Shown here: positions 51,201 through 64,000 of the stretch, piece by piece
Layout: every line of letters begins with the position of its first letter
How positions within the stretch are numbered: position 1 is the first letter of the stretch
From: Arenicola marina
Taxonomy: Eukaryota > Annelida > Polychaeta > Arenicolidae
Assembly: GCA_964019135.1 (NCBI GenBank)
Contig: OZ025249.1
Coordinates: forward strand, 35,167,759 to 35,231,758
Length of the DNA: 64,000 bases
Direction of reading: 5' to 3'
Program-made: the position numbers and the translations under genes
Notes under the pieces: model-generated
The model's database searches: none
What the model was told of the DNA's origin: nothing
The model's input: the letters and a program-made list of their open reading frames with translations, nothing else

Positions 51201-52594
51201 AATTGGTGGCAGATTAGCGCCGACCTCAGATCATTAAACATGGGTTCTTGCTTGGCCAGTACTGTCCGCGACACTCTCTCGTCCTCAACCTTCTATAACC
51301 ACTCCTTGTATAAAACTACTAACCTTCTCTGTATCTTGCCTTCAGGTCAACGCGCCACATCCGTTGTGCCGACTGTACATACATGGTCAGCCTATCTGTG
51401 AATAACTACGGTCATTGTACGGGACCAAAACACGTGTATATATATATATATATATATATATATGTAACATTTTCACCACCCCGCCTTTCTTTCTTCTTGC
51501 TTTTGTGCTTGCCGTGTGATCTAACAGGGGGATGCCGAGAAACAGGCAGGCATAACCCCACTCGCCATGATGGATCGCGAGAAAAAGGACGAGCTCCCTA
51601 AACTGGAGGTAACTTCCGGTTTGGCTGTATGAGCACCTGGTCACCGGAGTGCGATATTCATATTAATCCTCTGCTGGGATAATAAATATACCATTAATTG
51701 TACTAAAGTACATCTCACGCTCACTTTTCATGGTATAAAAGGAAGTAGATGTAATCTGAATAATAACATATAAAATAATAATAAATAAAAATATATAATA
51801 CATATGAATAAATATTAATAAATATTAATAATGATATATATTAATAAATAAATAGTATAACATGATGCCCTAATGATAAGATCTGTCACTGAATATGTCT
51901 GTTCTGCATTTGTCGACCATATTGAATCAACGTTATTTAAAAGTGTGACTAATATTTCAGGTTGGCTTCTTGGTTGGCATTTGTCTACCGTGCTATGAAC
52001 TCATGGTCCAGGTGTTACCGGCGACCAAACCTATGGTAGAGGGAGCCAAGTGAGTTAGTCTTGTAGTTTGCTTGGCGGTTGACACACTCAATGTCATTTG
52101 CGAAATAATTTAAATATTTTACAATTAATTAAAACAAATATTTAGAAATAATACGCGATTTGGTGTCTCTATGACCGATGTAAACACGCCTATCCGGTTT
52201 ATCAATGAGGCATCTTGTATATTCTGTAGTGTTTCGGGCCTCAGACAAAGCTGGTATGGGATTTCAGTTACGTATATCCAGAGCTTGTATAGTACGTACC
52301 TATTGTGCGTACACAATCTCTGGTATATCCATGCATATCCTAAGGTGAATGAATATCAGACCAAAAGACGATTAAGACGTCATTCGACAATTTCGTAGTG
52401 ATCAGTACTCAGCCGTCGGCCAATTGAGGAGTTCCTGAGTATCTTGTTCTAGCGAATGTACGGTGACGTCATCACGTTCTGCCAATGGCTTCCATGTGTT
52501 GTGTCGCAGGAAAAACCTGAAGAAATGGCAGGAGCTTGCCGACGATCAGGTGGAACAAGGAGAGGAGGGAGAGAAAGCAGTGGCGAAATCCTGA
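24236..52594 (+). CDS. PDE10A: PDE10-type dual-GAF cyclic nucleotide phosphodiesterase, whole spliced gene
   Basis: This gene codes a class I phosphodiesterase that hydrolyses cAMP and/or cGMP. It was assembled by eye from 26 exons whose GT-AG sites and phases join into 776 codons plus a TGA stop; human PDE10A has 779 residues. Approximate order: N-terminal segment with EKWLSWK (residues 1-95), GAF-A (about 100-240), GAF-B (about 275-420, with [15 protein letters not shown] and the NK...F...DE signature), catalytic domain (about 470-750). Visible catalytic residues are YHNWEH (His518, His522), CHDVDHRG (His556, Asp557), ATDLAL and SCDLC (Asp667). The closest family is PDE10 by the N-terminus, the GAF-B wording and [16 protein letters not shown]5/6/11 and PDE2 fit less well. 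Three exons are tandemly duplicated (listed separately). Family membership is secure. The first exon is tentative and the splice forms are inferred. Introns carry SINEs, MITE-like elements and minisatellites. Confidence 0.9.
24735..24952 (+). mobile_element. tRNA-derived SINE, copy 2
   Basis: Shares GATCCCATG, CTTCGAAAGAGTAGA, CATTGACGCAATATGACCAG and GGTTAAAGCGTCCTGAATGT with copy 1. The B-box-like GGTGCGAGTCCC is better kept than in copy 1. It lies in PDE10 intron 1 if the tentative first exon is right. Confidence 0.65.
25246..25401 (+). CDS. PDE10A: PDE10 exon 2, N-terminal region
   Basis: A 156-nt exon between TTTGCAG and GTAAGC. It codes [25 protein letters not shown] and QIEKWLSWK. This matches the PDE10A pattern 'xEKVKAYLxxHPxxLxEFV...VEKWLKRK' that precedes GAF-A. 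It begins with two bases of a split codon and ends with one. Confidence 0.85.
26728..26774 (+). CDS. PDE10A: PDE10 exon 3
   Basis: A 47-nt exon with acceptor TTTGCAG and donor GTGAGT. It codes [16 protein letters not shown] in the frame set by its neighbours and lies in the linker before GAF-A. Support is the splice sites and phase; the protein stretch itself is poorly conserved. Confidence 0.65.
28448..29535. repeat. 19-nt minisatellite with 278-bp higher-order unit (PDE10 intron 3)
   Basis: Basic unit CATCATTCATCACTGACTT with AACG, GACG and CTGACTG variants. The marker CGTCATCATCCATCACTAAC occurs at 28684 and 28962, which shows a duplicated 278-bp block. Lies between exons 3 and 4. Confidence 0.9.
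30283..30394 (+). CDS. PDE10A: PDE10 exon 4, start of GAF-A
   Basis: A 112-nt exon with acceptor TTTACAG and donor GTGGGT. It codes a polar linker and then [14 protein letters not shown], matching the PDE10A helix 'LLLYELSSIIKIAT' that opens GAF-A. Confidence 0.8.
30730..30779 (+). CDS. PDE10A: PDE10 exon 5, GAF-A
   Basis: A 50-nt exon coding [16 protein letters not shown], the counterpart of PDE10A 'KADGFALYFLGE'. Acceptor TTTTTCAG, donor GTGAGT. Confidence 0.88.
31115..31146 (+). CDS. PDE10A: PDE10 exon 6, GAF-A (32 nt)
   Basis: A short exon coding [11 protein letters not shown], between acceptor CCTTCTAG and donor GTGAGG. It falls where PDE10A has 'SLCIFTPPG'. The phase is consistent on both sides. 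Confidence 0.7.
31383..31488 (+). CDS. PDE10A: PDE10 exon 7, GAF-A
   Basis: A 106-nt exon with donor GTGAGT. It codes [20 protein letters not shown], matching 'ITQGTTVSAYVAKSRKTLL' of PDE10A GAF-A. Confidence 0.85.
32109..32266. mobile_element. MITE-like element, CAGGGGCGGATC ends (copy 1)
   Basis: Begins CAGGGGCGGATCCAGG and ends CTAGATCCGCCCCTG, i.e. terminal inverted repeats. 158 bp, C-run interior, in PDE10 intron 7. Not autonomous. Confidence 0.6.
32907..33000 (+). CDS. PDE10A: PDE10 exon 8, GAF-A
   Basis: A 94-nt exon coding [20 protein letters not shown] and then [12 protein letters not shown]. It corresponds to 'DERFPRGTGLES...IQSVLCLPIV' in PDE10A. Acceptor TCCACAG, donor GTAAGA. 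Confidence 0.87.
33641..34020. repeat. pyrimidine-rich tandem repeat, unit about 70 nt
   Basis: Three to four units containing ATCCCAAGGCAACCACGTCT and CTTCCCTTTCCCTACCTTCC. It ends about 90 nt upstream of exon 9. The Pro/Ser-rich frames here are artefacts. Confidence 0.8.
34107..34165 (+). CDS. PDE10A: PDE10 exon 9, end of GAF-A
   Basis: A 59-nt exon coding [19 protein letters not shown], matching 'ILELYRHWGKEAF'. Acceptor GTCTTTAG, donor GTAAGA. A pyrimidine-rich tandem repeat ends about 90 nt upstream. Confidence 0.9.
35695..35745 (+). CDS. PDE10A: PDE10 exon 10, GAF-A to GAF-B linker
   Basis: A 51-nt exon coding [17 protein letters not shown] (PDE10A 'VATANLAWASVAIHQ'). Acceptor CTCCTCAG, donor GTACTC. 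Confidence 0.88.
36286..36344 (+). CDS. PDE10A: PDE10 exon 11, inter-GAF helix
   Basis: A 59-nt exon coding [19 protein letters not shown] (PDE10A 'GLAKQTELNDFLLDVSK'). Acceptor CCTTCAG, donor GTACGT. Confidence 0.88.
36742..36793 (+). CDS. PDE10A: PDE10 exon 12, start of GAF-B
   Basis: A 52-nt exon coding [17 protein letters not shown] (PDE10A 'TYFDNIVAIDSLLEHIM'). It ends in phase 0, immediately before the duplicated GAF-B exon pair. Confidence 0.88.
37323..37465 (+). CDS. PDE10A: PDE10 exon 13a, GAF-B (first of two alternative copies)
   Basis: A 143-nt exon starting in phase 0 and ending with two spare bases. It codes [18 protein letters not shown], then [14 protein letters not shown] and a variable acidic loop, and ends KEIR. 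It matches PDE10A 'YAKNLVNADRCALFQVD...KELYSDLFDIG'. The acceptor has a good pyrimidine tract (CCCTTTCTCCAG); the donor is GTCAGA. It is the same length and phase as exon 13b, with 27 of 48 residues identical. Using both would shift the frame, so they must be alternatives. Confidence 0.9.
38112..38254 (+). CDS. PDE10A: PDE10 exon 13b, GAF-B (second alternative copy)
   Basis: A 143-nt exon coding [18 protein letters not shown], then [14 protein letters not shown] and a different loop, and ending KEIR. It has the same length and phases as exon 13a, 646 nt downstream of it. The acceptor (GCGCTACAG) has a poor local pyrimidine tract; a pyrimidine stretch lies 40-80 nt further upstream. Donor GTTTGC. 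The frame is fully open with strong conservation, so this is a functional alternative rather than a relic. Confidence 0.9.
39606..39698 (+). CDS. PDE10A: PDE10 exon 14, GAF-B
   Basis: A 93-nt exon coding [20 protein letters not shown] followed by [10 protein letters not shown]. This is nearly the PDE10A text '[26 protein letters not shown]'. Acceptor AACACAG, donor GTGAGC. Confidence 0.93.
40036..40104 (+). CDS. PDE10A: PDE10 exon 15, GAF-B
   Basis: A 69-nt exon coding [19 protein letters not shown] (PDE10A 'EVDLYTGYTTRNILCMPIV'). Acceptor CCTTCCAG, donor GTGAGC. Confidence 0.92.
40916..41030 (+). CDS. PDE10A: PDE10 exon 16, end of GAF-B
   Basis: A 115-nt exon coding [20 protein letters not shown] and then [18 protein letters not shown]. 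It contains the GAF 'NK...F...DE' signature. Acceptor GTTTCAG, donor GTAATT. Confidence 0.94.
41256..41308. repeat. TAA microsatellite
   Basis: (TAA)n tract in the intron between PDE10 exons 16 and 17. Confidence 0.9.
41637..41776 (+). CDS. PDE10A: PDE10 exon 17, linker to catalytic domain
   Basis: A 140-nt exon coding [20 protein letters not shown] and then [13 protein letters not shown]. It matches the 'MYHRIRHSE...MEKLSYHS' connecting helix of PDE10A. Acceptor ATCCAG, donor GTTTGA. Confidence 0.9.
41995..42081 (+). CDS. PDE10A: PDE10 exon 18, start of catalytic domain
   Basis: An 87-nt exon coding [20 protein letters not shown] and then [10 protein letters not shown]. It falls where PDE10A has 'FHFDIGPFENMWPGIFVYM'. 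Acceptor CTCTTCAG, donor GTAATC. Confidence 0.83.
43297..43440. repeat. 33-nt minisatellite, about 4.5 copies
   Basis: Unit with GAACTGAATAGCAGTGATCA and CTTGTGTCGAGTT, in the intron between PDE10 exons 18 and 19. Confidence 0.9.
44480..44630 (+). CDS. PDE10A: PDE10 exon 19, catalytic domain, YHNWEH
   Basis: A 151-nt exon coding [20 protein letters not shown] and then [12 protein letters not shown]. It supplies the catalytic-acid His518 and the metal-ligand His522 (numbering of the assembled protein). Acceptor TTTTGCAG, donor GTAGCT. Confidence 0.95.
44659..44799. mobile_element. MITE-like element, CAGGGGCGGATC ends (copy 2)
   Basis: Begins CAGGGGCGGATCTAGG and ends CCTAGATCCACCCCTG. Flanked by TGTACT on both sides, a likely target-site duplication of 6 bp (7 if the neighbouring G is counted). 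In the intron between catalytic exons 19 and 20. Confidence 0.7.
44968..45123 (+). CDS. PDE10A: PDE10 exon 20, catalytic domain, HD signature
   Basis: A 156-nt exon coding [19 protein letters not shown] and then [19 protein letters not shown]. It carries the class I phosphodiesterase signature HD-x2-H-x-G-x2-N and the metal ligands His556 and Asp557. Acceptor GTACAG, donor GTGAGT. Confidence 0.96.
45348..45398 (+). CDS. PDE10A: PDE10 exon 21, catalytic domain
   Basis: A 51-nt exon coding [17 protein letters not shown], matching PDE10A 'LEGHNIFSTLSSSEYEQ'. Confidence 0.93.
45615..45736 (+). CDS. PDE10A: PDE10 exon 22, catalytic domain
   Basis: A 122-nt exon coding [20 protein letters not shown] and then [20 protein letters not shown]. 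It contains the conserved ATDLA motif. Acceptor TTTTGCAG, donor GTAAGT. It ends two bases into a Lys codon. Confidence 0.94.
47198..47309 (+). CDS. PDE10A: PDE10 exon 23a, catalytic domain, metal-binding Asp (intact copy)
   Basis: A 112-nt exon coding [20 protein letters not shown] and then [17 protein letters not shown]. It includes the Asp of SCDL (Asp667) that closes the metal site. Acceptor CCTTGCAG, donor GTAGCC. A diverged second copy lies 772 nt downstream. Confidence 0.93.
48082..48192 (+). pseudogene. PDE10A: PDE10 exon 23b, second copy of the Asp exon, one base short
   Basis: The first half reads [18 protein letters not shown] in frame. The second half reads [19 protein letters not shown] in the next frame. 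The exon is 111 nt instead of 112, the difference falling at an ACCCTGGG stretch near 48134. Acceptor CCCCGTGCAG and donor GTAAGG are intact, and the protein text is as PDE10-like as exon 23a (18 of 38 residues identical to it). It is either a recently disabled alternative exon or a one-base consensus error in the assembly. Confidence 0.75.
48853..49076. mobile_element. MITE-like element, CAGGGGCGGATC ends (copy 3)
   Basis: Begins CAGGGGCAGATCCGGG and ends ATCCGCCCCTG, with three C-run segments inside. A 29-nt tandem duplication (CTATGTTGATTCCTTGTCGG) abuts its left end. Between the duplicated PDE10 exons 23b and 24a. Confidence 0.6.
49924..50220. mobile_element. diverged MITE-like element (copy 4)
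   Basis: Left end TGGCGGATCTAGGG and right end GTGGATCCGCTC resemble the same terminal repeats but are decayed. The interior is C-rich. Confidence 0.4.
50233..50518. repeat. 42-nt minisatellite upstream of the Gln exon, about 6 copies
   Basis: Unit contains GTAGCCTGTCACTACATAGG and ACATATGTTTACGTACGTAC. Ends about 60 nt before the acceptor of PDE10 exon 24a. Confidence 0.92.
50577..50657 (+). CDS. PDE10A: PDE10 exon 24a, catalytic domain, Gln copy
   Basis: An 81-nt, phase 0-0 exon coding [20 protein letters not shown] and ending DQLPSCQ. It aligns with PDE10A '[27 protein letters not shown]'. The final codon CAG is the invariant purine-binding glutamine position and joins to VGF in the next exon. 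Acceptor GATGGCAG, donor GTAGCC. The frame is intact. A 42-nt minisatellite ends about 60 nt upstream. Confidence 0.9.
51434..51464. repeat. TA microsatellite upstream of the Glu exon
   Basis: (TA)n of about 13 dinucleotides, ending about 65 nt before the acceptor of PDE10 exon 24b. Confidence 0.9.
51528..51608 (+). CDS. PDE10A: PDE10 exon 24b, catalytic domain, Glu copy
   Basis: An 81-nt, phase 0-0 exon coding [20 protein letters not shown] and ending DELPKLE. It has the same length and phase as exon 24a, with 14 of 27 residues identical. The final codon is GAG (Glu) where class I phosphodiesterases have an invariant Gln. Acceptor TCTAACAG, donor GTAACT. The body ([11 protein letters not shown]) is otherwise well conserved. 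Confidence 0.9.
51961..52049 (+). CDS. PDE10A: PDE10 exon 25, catalytic domain
   Basis: An 89-nt exon coding [20 protein letters not shown] and then ATKPMVEGA. It matches PDE10A '[26 protein letters not shown]'. Acceptor ATTTCAG, donor GTGAGT. Confidence 0.93.
52510..52594 (+). CDS. PDE10A: PDE10 exon 26, C-terminus and stop
   Basis: Codes [20 protein letters not shown] and EKAVAKS, then TGA at 52592-52594. KKNLKKWQ parallels PDE10A 'RDNLSQWEKV'. The tail is acidic then basic, and short. Confidence 0.9.
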
Positions 52595-54308
52595 AACGCT
52601 TTGGAGGCGTAGGCAAAGATAGTGGAGGCGTCCGTTACGACCCGCGAGAGGTCGTGTTACCCTTGGTTACGCTGTCCTACGTCACTATGCCTACAGACAG
52701 TCGATCTAAATCAACTGAAGCGTGCCATGTAGTCTCAAGTTTCACGCACACAAAAACGAACTATTACGTACTTCCCAAACTGACTGAGAAGCAAAACAGT
52801 TCGAGATCTTAACTTTATGAAGTTTTGTACATATATAGCGTCATTTGGAATTGTATAGCAAAACTAAACCGTAGAGTATTAAATTACTCGATCTTACATA
52901 TACATATAGCTGGACTGAGCGGCCAGTGACATTGAACTGTTTCGTTAATTGGAATTTACAACTGAAATGCTGGTCTTATCTTCGTAATGATGGACTTAAA
53001 TTACGACTCTCTTTTTTTCTCGAATTTATCTATTTACATGTACTGTTGTTCTTGTTGAGATTATTGTTTTAAATAATTAATATACTCCATTGTTCGGGGT
53101 GCTGGCACTACGTAATTAAATTATTGGTCATAGGTTCAACCGTTTGCTGGTCTGTGACAGGCTTTTATCCAATATATTGGAGTAGCTGCGTTATTCGGTC
53201 TGGCCCAACTGTTATCATTGGTTACTATTATATATTAAATAGTTCAAAACCAGAGAACAGTATATTGCAAACGAGTAAAATACGTTTAAACTTGAGAACT
53301 ATCCGTATGCTACAAAATGTCTGGGACTCTTAGACATTTCCATGGTTTCATATTTGGGTCGACAAGTTTGTACTTTATGACCGCCGCTCTTTTAGTAGAC
53401 TCCTTGAGATCTGATTTATGTATCTGTTACTGTTATTTCCTCAAAACGAATCTGTTATTGTGTATGCCCGGAATAAGTGAGTTGCATGGTTTTTCTTAAT
53501 GAGTGTCGCTTGTTTGATGCGTCATATAAACTTGTAGTTTATTTAGAAAAAGTGCACGCGCGAAGTGTAATTTCTGCATAATTGCATATATTAGCAATGT
53601 ATGTTATAATCGACATCTGTGATTCGTCATGTGAACCGGAATCAGTTACCCCGGCACAACGACGCGCATGCGCGCGTTTCAAACGTGTTAGTACCCACAA
53701 GTAAAGGTACTTTAGCATTTAGTATTGGCACAGATACAGCACCATTATATTTCTTATTGAGAAAACTTTCCCATGTTCAGTGATTTGTTTTAACTGTTAA
53801 TAGTGGAATTTCCTCAATACTTCGATCAACTTGTAACATACATGTGTAATGCATCAGAAAAATGTGTGATCAATTCAAAGATAAAATGTTGTTGTACACG
53901 CAATCAGTAATTAAAAAGATCGGTTATACCTTAAGTGACGTTAAGTTTATTTTGTTATTTGGCTCAATGCATGACGTTCAAAATAAAACATTATCGTACA
54001 GAGCATAATAATGAACAACGATACACTGACCAAAGCGGTCACAACAACACGAGAAATAACAATTCCTCGTATATAAATCTTTAGATTATAACCGTTAGCC
54101 ATCAGTGATGGTACAACACTATTTTCTTTAGACCCAGAACCGCGTGGGGAAAGCATGCGCCTCATCGTTATCTCGGGATTCCGATCCCGCAGCTCTCTCC
54201 GTGCAATGTAAAGGATGACTTTTCCATTCAAGATCCCGATCCCGCAGCTCTCTCCGTGCAATGTAAAGGATGACTCCTGTCAGTTATGAGGTCTTCAATA
54301 CCGAAATA
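52595..54308. other. convergent intergenic region
   Basis: The stretch between the 3' ends of PDE10 (+) and RSPH10B (-), mostly AT-rich. A 38-nt sequence is directly repeated at 54183-54220 and 54238-54275, just downstream of the RSPH10B poly(A) signal. No other coding signal seen. Confidence 0.6.
52878..52883 (+). terminator. possible polyadenylation signal of the PDE10 gene (ATTAAA)
   Basis: This ATTAAA variant is about 285 nt after the stop. I see no canonical AATAAA close to the stop. Weak call from position only. Confidence 0.2.
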
Positions 54309-54314
54309 TTTATT
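54309..54314 (-). terminator. polyadenylation signal of RSPH10B (AATAAA)
   Basis: Canonical AATAAA on the - strand about 45 nt after the stop codon, which implies a very short 3' UTR. Confidence 0.5.
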
Positions 54315-54358
54315 GATAACGTTGGCACGTTCTCGGCCGACCGGCATTTGAGGTGGCC

Positions 54359-63636
<9,278 letters not shown>

Positions 63637-63639
63637 CTG

Positions 63640-64000
63640 AAATATAATTTATCTATTAATGAGTAAATGTTGGAGCAATATTGGGTAGATAAATGCCAGA
63701 CATGTGTAGTGTACCGATCTATTTTACCTGAATTTTGAAATTAACTTATGGCTGGGCCAGGCTGCAGGTCTCTCCTATAGGTGTAAAGATACTACAGACC
63801 CCTATTTCTATAGGTCAGCATAAACATGAGGCAGAAGCTGTATATAGCGGGCACGGCATGTACTAGATGTGTGGCAGACAGATCTGAGTCTGAATCTGTT
63901 TTTAGACAGTTTTTGAAGCTTATAAATAAGGCCTCCGTTGTCATTGGTCAGCTCTGCTCATCATGATTGCACTTTGGTGCTTATGATTGCAGGGATAGAC
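63640..64000. other. no recognised exon
   Basis: Upstream intron of RSPH10B. I see no conserved coding text; the missing 5' exon(s) must lie further right. Confidence 0.4.

Noticed and set aside
50577-51608. Block duplication of exons 23 and 24 as one unit
   Set aside because: The order 23a-23b-24a-24b, with no copy of exon 24 between 23a and 23b, does not fit a simple tandem block.

Overview
The window is animal nuclear DNA. It holds two intron-rich genes with GT-AG introns, many minisatellites, tRNA-derived SINEs and small inverted-repeat elements, and frequent runs of 10-25 C or G. The gene content (a PDE10-type phosphodiesterase and a ciliary radial-spoke protein), the compact introns and the repeat load suggest a marine invertebrate. 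A lancelet-like deuterostome is my best guess, but the sequence does not prove it.

Layout. Positions 1-24.2 kb contain no gene I can recognise. This part holds three large minisatellites (31-nt unit at 1-2.85 kb, 30-nt unit at 3.3-4.34 kb, 27-nt unit at 17.96-22.5 kb), dispersed elements with inverted or direct repeats, G-rich tracts and two or three SINEs. From 24.2 (tentative first exon) to 52.6 kb on the + strand lies a PDE10-type cyclic nucleotide phosphodiesterase. I could place 26 constitutive exon positions by hand. Their phases join into one 776-residue frame, against 779 residues for human PDE10A: N-terminal helix region, GAF-A, GAF-B and an HD-type catalytic domain. From 54.36 kb to the right edge on the - strand lies an RSPH10B-type MORN-repeat radial spoke protein. 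I placed 18 exons in frame; its 5' end is outside the window. The two genes converge, with about 1.8 kb between their stop codons.

Main discovery. Three exons of the phosphodiesterase are present as tandem, diverged pairs with matching splice phase. (1) A 143-nt exon for the first part of GAF-B occurs twice (37.3 and 38.1 kb); using both would break the frame, so they must be mutually exclusive. (2) The 112-nt exon carrying a catalytic metal-binding Asp has a second copy (48.1 kb) that is 1 nt short. (3) An 81-nt exon occurs twice (50.6 and 51.5 kb). Its last codon is the position of the family's invariant purine-binding glutamine, and one copy codes Gln, the other Glu. If both are spliced, the gene can switch the nucleotide-recognition residue of its active site, and independently the ligand-binding part of GAF-B.

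A second unusual theme is that both minisatellites in RSPH10B that touch exons have the 3' splice site inside the repeat unit, so candidate acceptors are multiplied. In one of them each 40-nt unit also carries a donor-like site 9 nt downstream of the acceptor, giving an array of possible in-frame 9-nt microexons.
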